Origin: an uncultured Clostridia bacterium
GTDB lineage: Bacteria; Bacillota; Clostridia; Oscillospirales; Acutalibacteraceae
Assembly: GCA_944380675.1 (NCBI GenBank)
Contig: CALWIH010000013.1
Span: 1 to 35,441 of the forward strand
Length of the DNA: 35,441 bases
Direction: 5' to 3'
Shown: positions 28,848-35,441 of the stretch, piece after piece
Layout of the letters: every line of letters begins with the position of its first letter
Numbering within the stretch: the stretch's first letter is position 1
Made by a program: the position numbers and the translations under genes
The notes under the pieces: model-generated
What the model was told of the DNA's origin: nothing
The model's input: the letters and a program-made list of their open reading frames with translations, nothing else
The model's database searches: none

Positions 28848-30605
28848 TTGGAAGAACAGTTTTATCTGCCTGTCCGCCTGCTCGGCGGGCGGGACGCCGT
28901 GCGGAGGAACGCGGCGCGCTTTGCCGCGCTCGGGAAGCGCTGCCTGCTTGTGACGGGCCGCTCCTCCGCGGAGAAGAGCGGTGCGCTCGCCGACGTGACG
29001 GCCGCCCTCGAGGAAAACGCGATTGCGTGGGAGGTCTTCTCCGGCATCGGGGAGAACCCGCGCCTTGACGACTGCGAGCGCGCGGCGGCGCAGGCGATTG
29101 CGTCCGGCGCGGAATTTGTCGTCGGCATCGGCGGCGGCTCGCCGATGGACGCCGCGAAGGCCGTGGCCGTGCTCGCCGCGAATCCCGGCATGGACGGCGC
29201 TTCGCTCTATTCCTCCGCGCCGAGAAAGCGCGCGCTCCCGCTTGTCCTCGTCGGCACGACGAGCGGCACGGGCAGCGAGGTCAGCGCCGTCTCCGTCCTC
29301 ACGGACGCTTCGGGGCGCAAGCGCTCGATCAAGGGAGACGACCTGTACGCCGCCTTCGCGTTCGGCGACGCGAAATATACCTTCTCCATGAGCCGTAAGG
29401 AGACGATCTCCACCGGCCTTGACGCCTTCTGCCACGCGATGGAGGGCTACCTCTCCCCAAAATGCGGGGCCGTCTGCGGCGCGCTCGCGGAGTCGTGTCT
29501 GCCGTCCTTGTGGGAGGGGCTCGTCTCCCTGTATGAGGGGGCAGAGCTCACCGAATCGCTGCACGAGTCGCTCTACGACGGGTCGCTTGTGGCCGGCTTT
29601 GTCCTCAACGCCCTCGGCACGTCGTACCCGCACCCGCTCGGCTACATTCTGACGGAGCGGTACGGGATCCCGCACGGCCGCGCCTGCGCCGTGTTCGCGC
29701 CGTCGCTGCTCGCGCTCGCCCTTGACCGGGGCTGCGCGCGGGCGAAGCGCGTGACGGAGCTGCTCGGCGTCACGACCGAGCGCTTCTCCGAGGTCTTCCT
29801 CGCCCTCGCGGACTGCGGCGGCGTCTCCCTGACCGAGGAGGAGCTTCAGGCGCTGCGGGAGCGCCTCACCGGCGTCAAGAATTACGCGAACGTTCCCGGC
29901 GGCTTCGACGAGGTGCAGGCTCTGGCGCTCCTGCGCCGCCTGTTCGGCAGGAAGACGCGGCTGCTCCTCGTGCGGCACGCCGAGTCCGTCGGCAACGATA
30001 TGGCCATTTTTCAGGGACACATTGACTGCGACGTGAGCGAGAACGGCAAAAAGCAGCTCGACCTGCTCAGCATCCGCCTGCGCAACGTGCGCCTCGACGC
30101 GATTGCCTCGAGCCCGCTGCTGCGCGCCGTGCGCTCCGCGGAGGCGATCAACCGCTTTCACCAGCTTCCCGTCGAGATCTATGACGATCTCATCGAGATC
30201 GACGGCGGCGACTACAACGGGACGCTGTGGAGCGAGCTGCCCGCGCGCTTCCCGGAGCAGAACGACAAGTGGTATCACGATCCGGCGAACTTCGAGGCTC
30301 CGCACGGCGACGCCATGCGCGAGGTCTACGAGCGGATTTGGCGCGGCCTTCTCGCCGTCGTCCGCGATCACCGCGGGCAGACGGTCTGCGTCGTCTCGCA
30401 CGGCAGCGCGATCCGCTGCGCCGTCTGCCGGATGCTCTACGGCACGATCGACCGCCTCGGCGATACGCCGTGGTCGGACAACACGGGCTTCACGACCGTA
30501 GACTTTACGGACGACGATACGCCCTGTATCGTCAAGCTCAACGACGCGTCGCACCTCACGCCGGAGACGTCGTCGATGGCGAAGCAGGATTGGTGGAACG
30601 GATGA
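28848..30605 (+). CDS. Fusion: iron-containing alcohol dehydrogenase + histidine phosphatase
   Basis: One uninterrupted frame of 585 residues joins two enzymes. Residues 1-~365 are a group III (iron-dependent) alcohol dehydrogenase. VGIGGGSPMDAAK (92-104) and GTTSGTGSEVSAVSV bind NAD(P). Asp192, His196, His262 and His276 occur in DAFCHAMEGY, PHPLGY and GIPHG, the metal ligands with family spacing. Residues ~372-585 are a histidine phosphatase (phosphoglycerate mutase-like), with the phosphohistidine motif LLLVRHAESVGN (Arg376, His377), a second histidine in VVSHGSAIR (His518), and an EIDGGDYNGTLW segment. A TTG start at 28848 follows AAAGGAGG at nine bases. No stop or ribosome site lies at the junction (near 29,950). 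It sits in the operon between pyrD and ruvX. Both domains look intact. Confidence 0.88.
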   Translation: MEEQFYLPVRLLGGRDAVRRNAARFAALGKRCLLVTGRSSAEKSGALADVTAALEENAIAWEVFSGIGENPRLDDCERAAAQAIASGAEFVVGIGGGSPMDAAKAVAVLAANPGMDGASLYSSAPRKRALPLVLVGTTSGTGSEVSAVSVLTDASGRKRSIKGDDLYAAFAFGDAKYTFSMSRKETISTGLDAFCHAMEGYLSPKCGAVCGALAESCLPSLWEGLVSLYEGAELTESLHESLYDGSLVAGFVLNALGTSYPHPLGYILTERYGIPHGRACAVFAPSLLALALDRGCARAKRVTELLGVTTERFSEVFLALADCGGVSLTEEELQALRERLTGVKNYANVPGGFDEVQALALLRRLFGRKTRLLLVRHAESVGNDMAIFQGHIDCDVSENGKKQLDLLSIRLRNVRLDAIASSPLLRAVRSAEAINRFHQLPVEIYDDLIEIDGGDYNGTLWSELPARFPEQNDKWYHDPANFEAPHGDAMREVYERIWRGLLAVVRDHRGQTVCVVSHGSAIRCAVCRMLYGTIDRLGDTPWSDNTGFTTVDFTDDDTPCIVKLNDASHLTPETSSMAKQDWWNG

Positions 30606-31039
30606 AGATTTTGGCAGTGGATCTCGGCAAGGCCCGTACCGGCCTCGCCGTCTGCGACGAGGGGGAGATTCTCGCGAGCCCCGTCGCCGTGATCGCGCAG
30701 TACAACCGCGAGAAGCTCGCACAGGCGATCGCGGAGAAGGCGCGGGAGCTCTCTGTAAAGGAGCTCGTTGTCGGCCTGCCGCGCAACATGGACGGCAGCG
30801 AGGGCGAGAGCGCCCAGGGCGCGCGGGAGTTCGCCGCCGTGCTCGGCGAGCTGACCGGATTGCCTGTCGCTCTGCGCGACGAACGGCTGACGACCGTCAC
30901 GGCGCACGGCTATCTCAACGACACGAACACGCGCGGTAAAAAGCGCAAGGCGGTCGTCGACGCGGTCGCCGCCGTCGTGATACTGGAGGAATACCTCGCT
31001 TACCGCCGGCAGCGGCGGCAGGCGGCGCAATCAGAATAA
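30602..31039 (+). CDS. ruvX: Holliday junction resolvase-like protein RuvX (YqgF)
   Basis: The 145-residue protein has the RNase H-like fold of YqgF. The acidic residues are in ILAVDLGKARTGLAVCD (Asp7), VVGLPRNMDGSEGE, RDERLTTVTA and KAVVDAVAAVVILEEYL. The family is implicated in 16S rRNA 5' maturation in E. coli and was also proposed as a resolvase. The ATG overlaps the fusion gene's stop (ATGA), so translation is coupled. The C-terminus ends in a basic, Gln/Arg-rich tail. Confidence 0.93.
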   Translation: MKILAVDLGKARTGLAVCDEGEILASPVAVIAQYNREKLAQAIAEKARELSVKELVVGLPRNMDGSEGESAQGAREFAAVLGELTGLPVALRDERLTTVTAHGYLNDTNTRGKKRKAVVDAVAAVVILEEYLAYRRQRRQAAQSE

Positions 31040-31077
31040 AATCCCGCCGCGCGGCGGGAGGGGGGAGGATGATTCGT

Positions 31078-32091
31078 ATGGCAACCGTTTTGCTCGGAAG
31101 AACGGGCATTGAGGTGGAGAAGAACGGCTTCGGCGCTCTGCCGGTGCAGCGCGTCCCGATCGGGGACGCCGTGCCCCTGCTGCGAAAGGCGTTTGACGGC
31201 GGCGTCCGCTACTTTGACACCGCCCGCGTCTACACCGACAGCGAGGAAAAGCTCGGCGCGGCGTTCGGGGACGGCCTGCGCGATAAGCTCTATCTCGCGA
31301 CGAAGACGGCCTCGCAGACGGCGGAGGGCTTCTGGAAGGATCTCGAGACGAGCCTTCGCCTCCTGCGCACCGACTATCTCGACGTCTACCAGTTCCACAA
31401 TCCGGCCTTCTGCCCGAAGCCGGGCGACGGCAGCGGCCTCTATGAGGCGATGCAGGAGGCCAAAAAGCAGGGAAAGATCCGCTTTATCGGCCTGACCAAC
31501 CACCGCCTGCCCGTCGCGCGGGAGGCGGTCGAGTCCGGCCTGTACGACGTGCTGCAGTTCCCGTTCAGCTATCTCGCCGACGAGAAGGACGTCGCGCTCG
31601 TCCGCCTGTGCGCGGAGAAGAACGTCGGCTTCGTCGCCATGAAGGCGCTCTCCGGCGGCCTCATCACGAACTCCGCCGCGGCGTACGCCTATCTCGCGCG
31701 GTTTGAAAACGTGCTGCCGATCTGGGGCGTCCAGCGCGAGAGCGAGCTTGACGAGTTCCTCTCGTACATTGACAATCCCCCCGCGCTGACGCAAGAGCTC
31801 GACGCGGTGATTGCGCGCGACAGGAAGGAGCTCGCGGGCGACTTCTGCCGCGGCTGCGGCTACTGCCTGCCGTGTCCCGCCGGGATCGACATTCCGACGG
31901 CCGCGCGGATGTCGCTGCTGCTGCGCCGCTCGCCCGCCGCGGGTCATCTCACAAAGGAGTCGCAGGAGAAGATGCGGCGCATCGAGAACTGCATTCACTG
32001 CAACCACTGCGCCAACCACTGCCCCTACGGTCTCGACACGCCGCGCCTCCTCGCCGCGAACTACGAGGATTACAAGACGTTCCTCAAGTAA
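31078..32091 (+). CDS. Aldo/keto reductase with C-terminal [4Fe-4S] ferredoxin domain
   Basis: The 337-residue protein has an NAD(P)H-dependent TIM-barrel reductase domain: GVRYFDTARVYTDSEEKLG with the catalytic Asp/Tyr, LATKTASQTAEGF, DYLDVYQFHNP and IRFIGLTNHR. The C-terminal ~80 residues hold two four-Cys clusters: FCRGCGYCLPCPAGID and NCIHCNHCANHCPYGL. This combined type is common in Clostridia; the natural substrate is unknown. The ATG at 31078 is preferred to one nine bases upstream because GGGGAGG lies nine bases before it, and the upstream ATG abuts the ribosome site. A 16-base perfect palindrome (31043-31058) precedes the ribosome site. Confidence 0.91.
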   Translation: MATVLLGRTGIEVEKNGFGALPVQRVPIGDAVPLLRKAFDGGVRYFDTARVYTDSEEKLGAAFGDGLRDKLYLATKTASQTAEGFWKDLETSLRLLRTDYLDVYQFHNPAFCPKPGDGSGLYEAMQEAKKQGKIRFIGLTNHRLPVAREAVESGLYDVLQFPFSYLADEKDVALVRLCAEKNVGFVAMKALSGGLITNSAAAYAYLARFENVLPIWGVQRESELDEFLSYIDNPPALTQELDAVIARDRKELAGDFCRGCGYCLPCPAGIDIPTAARMSLLLRRSPAAGHLTKESQEKMRRIENCIHCNHCANHCPYGLDTPRLLAANYEDYKTFLK

Positions 32092-32143
32092 GCGTTCGGG
32101 AAAGGACCGGCGCGGAACCCCATCGCAATCATACAGAAGACAG

Positions 32144-32178
32144 AAAGAGGGCTCTCCCACAGCGGGAGAACCCTCTTT
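32144..32178. terminator. Bidirectional intrinsic terminator between the reductase and gltD
   Basis: AAAGAGGG and CTCCC on the left (32144-32158) pair with GGGAG and CCCTCTTT on the right (32164-32178), with a 2-base mismatch and a 5-base loop. The genes on either side converge on it. Confidence 0.85.
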
Positions 32179-32182
32179 GCCG

Positions 32183-33667
32183 TTACAGGTTCGTATATCC
32201 CATCAGCGACTCGTCGACGGCGCGGGCGGCGGCTTCACCCTCCGCGATGGCCCATACGACGAGCGACTGGCCGCGCCGCATATCGCCCGCGGCGAAGACG
32301 CGCGGCACGTCCGTCAGATAGCCGCCGGGAGCGGTCTGCGCGCAGCCGCGCCCCGTGCGGGAGACGCCGAAGGTCTCGGCCGCGTACGCTTCGCAGCCCA
32401 CAAAGCCCGCCGCGATGAGCACGAGGTCGGCGGGAACCTCCTCCTCGCTGCCCTCGACGGGAATCATGGCGAGCCGCCCTGTCTTTTCGTCCTTTTCGGG
32501 CCGCAGCGAGACGAGCACAGCGGCCCGGACACAGCCGTCCTCACCCATGAGGAACTCCTTCACCGTCGTCTGGTAGCGGCGCGGGTCGCTGCCGAACACG
32601 GCGGCGGCCTCCTCCTGGCCGTAGTCGGTCTTCTTGACGCGCGGCCACTCCGGCCACGGGTTCGAGGGCAGGCGCTCCTCGGGCGGCTCGGGCATCATTT
32701 CAAGCTGCAAGACGCTCGCCGCGCCGAGGCGCACCGACGTGCCGACGCAGTCGTTGCCCGTGTCGCCGCCGCCGATGACGAGGACGTGCTTTCCCTTGAC
32801 CTCGTCCTCCGGCGTCTGCAAAAAGTCGCTGTCGAGAAGCGTCTTCGTCACATGGCCGAGGAAGTCGACTGCGAAGGAAATGCCCTTCGCCTCGCGGCCG
32901 GGGACGTTCAGATCGCGCGGCTGGGACGCGCCGCACGCGAGAATCACGCGGTCATACTGTCCGAGCAGCGCTTCGCCGGTGATATCCCGTCCCACGTCTG
33001 CGCCGCAGACGAACCGCACGCCCGATTGCTCCATCAGATGGATCCGGCGGTCGATGACGCTCTTTTCGAGCTTCATGTTCGGGATGCCGTACCGCAGCAG
33101 GCCGCCGGGCCGATCGCTGCGCTCGTACACCGTGACGCTGTGGCCGCGGCGGTTCAGGCAAAGCGCCGCCGCGAGACCGGCCGGCCCGCTGCCGACGACG
33201 GCGACGGTCTTTCCCGTGCGCACCGGCGGCGGATCGCCGGAGACGAGGCCGTTCGCAAACGCGTACTCAATCACGCGGCGCTCGTTCTCCTTCGTGGAGA
33301 CGGGGCCGTCGTGGAGGCCGCAGGTGCACGCCGCCTCGCACAGGGCGGGGCAGACGCGCGAGGTGAATTCCGGCAGGCAGTGCGTCGCGCTCAGGCGGAC
33401 GTACGCCTCCTTCCAGTTGCCGTGGTAGACGAGATCGTTCATCTCGGGAATCAGGTTGTGCAGCGGACAGCCCGAGGCCATGCCCGCGATCATCATGCCC
33501 GCCTGGCAGAACGGAACGCCGCAGTCCATGCAGCGCGCGGCCTGCCGCTGCTGCTCCTCGACGGGGAGGAGGGCGTGGAACTCATGAAAATGTTTGATGC
33601 GCTCGAGCGGCGGCGTCACGCGGCCGTCCCTGCGCTGAAATTCCAGAAATCCTGTCGCTTTTCCCAT
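32183..33667 (-). CDS. gltD: Glutamate synthase, small (beta) subunit
   Basis: The 494-residue subunit takes electrons from NAD(P)H through FAD and passes them to GltB for conversion of glutamine and 2-oxoglutarate to glutamate. The N-terminal Cys-rich domain (CMDCGVPFCQAG, GCPLHNLIPE, CPALCEAACTCG) holds [4Fe-4S] clusters. It is followed by an FAD motif, VVGSGPAGLAAALCLNRRGH, the GGLLRYGIPNMKLEK segment, a second dinucleotide motif VIGGGDTGNDCVGTSVRLG, and a C-terminal VFAAGDMRRGQSLVVWAI. The ATG at 33667 follows AAGGAGGAG. It lies 16 bases after gltB. Confidence 0.96.
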   Translation of the reverse strand: MGKATGFLEFQRRDGRVTPPLERIKHFHEFHALLPVEEQQRQAARCMDCGVPFCQAGMMIAGMASGCPLHNLIPEMNDLVYHGNWKEAYVRLSATHCLPEFTSRVCPALCEAACTCGLHDGPVSTKENERRVIEYAFANGLVSGDPPPVRTGKTVAVVGSGPAGLAAALCLNRRGHSVTVYERSDRPGGLLRYGIPNMKLEKSVIDRRIHLMEQSGVRFVCGADVGRDITGEALLGQYDRVILACGASQPRDLNVPGREAKGISFAVDFLGHVTKTLLDSDFLQTPEDEVKGKHVLVIGGGDTGNDCVGTSVRLGAASVLQLEMMPEPPEERLPSNPWPEWPRVKKTDYGQEEAAAVFGSDPRRYQTTVKEFLMGEDGCVRAAVLVSLRPEKDEKTGRLAMIPVEGSEEEVPADLVLIAAGFVGCEAYAAETFGVSRTGRGCAQTAPGGYLTDVPRVFAAGDMRRGQSLVVWAIAEGEAAARAVDESLMGYTNL

Positions 33668-33683
33668 GGGTGTCTCCTCCTTC

Positions 33684-35441
33684 TCAAGAGCGGATGCTCG
33701 CGTAGAACGCTTCGATCTGGGCTTCCTCGCGGCTCATACCCTGTTCCTCGAACTGGGCGGAGAGCTGCGTGAGGCGCTTGTAGTCCTCGGGGATGATTTT
33801 CTTGAACTTCGGCAGGTAGCCCTCGAAGTCCTCGAGGATGCGCTTGCCCTTCGCGGAACCGGTGTGGCGGACGTGCGCCTCAATCAGGCGGCGCAGCTCC
33901 TCGCGGTCGGTCTTCGATTCCACCTTTTCCATGCTGACCATGCTCTTGTTCAGGTTGCGGTAGAGGGCGTTGTGCTCGTCAAGGACGTACGCCACGCCGC
34001 CGCTCATGCCCGCGGCGAAGTTTTTGCCCGTCGGGCCGAGGATGACGGCGCGTCCGCCCGTCATGTACTCGCAGCCGTGCTCGCCGACGCCCTCGACGAC
34101 GGCGACGGCTCCGGAATTGCGCACGCAGAAGCGCTCGCCCGCGACGCCGTTGATGTACGCCTCGCCCGAGGTCGCGCCGTAGAGCGCGACGTTGCCGACG
34201 ATGATGTTCTCCTCGGGGACGAAGCGCGCCGCCGGGGAGGGATGCACGATGAGCTTGCCGCCGGAGAGGCCCTTGCCGAAGTAGTCGTTGCTGTCGCCGC
34301 ACAGGTCGAGCGTGAGGCCCTTCGGCAGGAACGCGCCGAAGCTCTGGCCGCCCGCGCCGGTGCAGGCCACCGTGACGGTGTCGTCCTCCATGCCCTCGGG
34401 ATGGCGGCGGGTGATCTCCGCGCCGAGCAGCGTGCCGAAGGTGCGGTCGGTGTTCGTCAAAGCGACGCGGAAGGTGCGCTTCTTGCCGCCCGCGAGCGTG
34501 TCGAGGAGGCCCTTGTCGCGCAGCAGGACGGCCTCGTCCTTTGTCTTTTCCAGCTCGAAATCGTAGGCGCGCTCCGGCGAGAAGGTGACGTTCTGCGCGC
34601 TGCCGGGGCAGAGGATGCGGCTCAGATCGAGCCGCGCCGCCGCGCCGGAGAGATCGCTGCGCTGGCGGAGCAGGTCGGTGCGGCCGACCATCTCGTCCAC
34701 GGTGCGCACGCCGAGCCGCGCCATGTACTCGCGCAGCTCCGCGGCGATGAAGCGCATGAAGTTCTCGACGTACTCGGGCTTGCCGCAGAAGCGCTTTCTG
34801 AGCTCCGGGTTCTGCGTCGCGATGCCCATCGGGCAGGTGTCGAGGTTGCACACACGCATCATCACGCAGCCGAGCGTCACCAGCGGGGCGGTGGCGAAGC
34901 CGAATTCCTCCGCGCCGAGCAGGGCGGCGACGGCGACGTCGCGGCCGCTCATCAGCTTGCCGTCCGTCTCGATGACGACGCGGTCGCGCAGGCCGTTCTG
35001 CAGAAGGGTCTGGTGCGTCTCGGCGAGGCCGAGCTCCCAGGGAAGGCCGGCGTCGTGGATGGAGCTCAGTGGGGCCGCGCCCGTGCCGCCGTCGTAGCCG
35101 GAGATGAGCACGACCTGCGCGCCCGCCTTCGCGACGCCCGCCGCCACGGTGCCGACGCCCGCCTCGGAGACGAGCTTGACGGAGATCCGCGCGTCCTTGT
35201 TCGCGTTCTTCAGATCGTAGATCAGCTGGGCCAGATCCTCAATCGAATAGATGTCGTGGTGCGGCGGGGGAGAGATGAGGCTCACGCCCGGGGTCGAGTG
35301 GCGCGTCTTCGCGATCCACGGATAGACCTTGCGCGCGGGCAGATGGCCGCCCTCGCCGGGCTTCGCGCCCTGCGCCATCTTGATCTGGATCTCCTTCGCG
35401 CTCACGAGGTAGCGGCTCGTCACGCCGAAGCGGCCGCTCGC
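33684..35441 (-). CDS. gltB: Glutamate synthase, large (alpha) subunit, C-terminal part (runs off the window)
   Basis: The 585 residues seen are the C-terminal ~40% of GltB; the frame is open to the end of the window, so the amidotransferase domain lies outside. Present are the FMN/2-oxoglutarate barrel ([40 protein letters not shown]), the [3Fe-4S] cysteines in [19 protein letters not shown], and the C-terminal beta-helix domain with repeated glycine-rich turns ([59 protein letters not shown]). The gene ends cleanly with an intact terminus 16 bases before gltD. Confidence 0.96.
   Translation of the reverse strand, partial: ASGRFGVTSRYLVSAKEIQIKMAQGAKPGEGGHLPARKVYPWIAKTRHSTPGVSLISPPPHHDIYSIEDLAQLIYDLKNANKDARISVKLVSEAGVGTVAAGVAKAGAQVVLISGYDGGTGAAPLSSIHDAGLPWELGLAETHQTLLQNGLRDRVVIETDGKLMSGRDVAVAALLGAEEFGFATAPLVTLGCVMMRVCNLDTCPMGIATQNPELRKRFCGKPEYVENFMRFIAAELREYMARLGVRTVDEMVGRTDLLRQRSDLSGAAARLDLSRILCPGSAQNVTFSPERAYDFELEKTKDEAVLLRDKGLLDTLAGGKKRTFRVALTNTDRTFGTLLGAEITRRHPEGMEDDTVTVACTGAGGQSFGAFLPKGLTLDLCGDSNDYFGKGLSGGKLIVHPSPAARFVPEENIIVGNVALYGATSGEAYINGVAGERFCVRNSGAVAVVEGVGEHGCEYMTGGRAVILGPTGKNFAAGMSGGVAYVLDEHNALYRNLNKSMVSMEKVESKTDREELRRLIEAHVRHTGSAKGKRILEDFEGYLPKFKKIIPEDYKRLTQLSAQFEEQGMSREEAQIEAFYASIRS

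Noticed and set aside
28236-30722. An 828-codon open frame on the minus strand opposite pyrD and the fusion gene
   Set aside because: It is an antisense shadow in GC-rich coding DNA: Arg/Ala/Gly/Asp-rich composition, no recognisable domain, no ribosome site, and the plus-strand proteins are certain.
31043-31058. The perfect palindrome CCCGCCGCGCGGCGGG between ruvX and the aldo/keto reductase gene as a terminator
   Set aside because: On the plus strand it is followed by purines, not T, so it should not stop the operon. It has a T-run only in the minus direction, where no gene needs ending.

Overview
The window is a gene-dense, high-GC stretch of bacterial chromosome. It most likely comes from an anaerobic, fermentative member of the Clostridia, perhaps an Oscillospiraceae-type organism. 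The case rests on gene content: a trimeric bifurcating-type [FeFe]-hydrogenase, a sodium-pumping decarboxylase beta subunit, an archaeal-like (type 3) prolyl-tRNA synthetase, the PyrK/PyrD-B form of dihydroorotate dehydrogenase, and strong AGGAGG-type ribosome binding sites. The genus cannot be fixed from the sequence. No rRNA, tRNA, insertion sequence, prophage or CRISPR array was seen.

Layout. 1-2.4 kb: an AraC-family regulator convergent with an sn-glycerol-1-phosphate dehydrogenase gene, separated by a bidirectional terminator. 2.5-9.3 kb (minus strand): an aromatic amino acid operon, aroF-tyrA-aroB-aroA-aroC-pheA, with overlapping or nearly abutting genes. It is preceded by a consensus promoter, a 42-codon Phe/Tyr-rich leader peptide and an intrinsic terminator, which is the arrangement of a ribosome-dependent attenuator. 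9.4-10.8 kb (minus): aroE-aroK. 11.0-14.4 kb (plus): acpP, then a decarboxylase beta and small gamma-like subunit, then proS. 14.4-15.1 kb (minus): an orphan protein resembling the N-terminal domain of Mrr-like restriction enzymes, behind a promoter flanked by helically phased repeats.

15.2-23.9 kb (plus) is the most interesting part. A five-gene set encodes a DRTGG-type protein, an RsbT/RsbW-like ATPase, a sensory-type [FeFe]-hydrogenase homologue (HydS-like), a second DRTGG-type protein and a PHP-domain phosphoesterase. An AT-rich intergenic region with two Rex-like operators follows. Then come hydC, a second ATPase, a [2Fe-2S] protein, hydB and hydA, the electron-bifurcating hydrogenase. 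I infer that the first set senses hydrogen or redox state and signals to control the second.

24.0-32.1 kb (plus): a YdcF-like membrane protein; pyrC-pyrF-pyrK-pyrD; an unusual single reading frame joining an iron-dependent alcohol dehydrogenase to a histidine phosphatase; ruvX; and a ferredoxin-domain aldo/keto reductase. 32.2-35.4 kb (minus): gltD and the 3' part of gltB, which runs off the window.

Together the region links redox disposal (hydrogenase, sodium pump, alcohol dehydrogenase) with synthesis of aromatic amino acids, pyrimidines and glutamate. Predictions are from reading alone; no database search or folding program was run.
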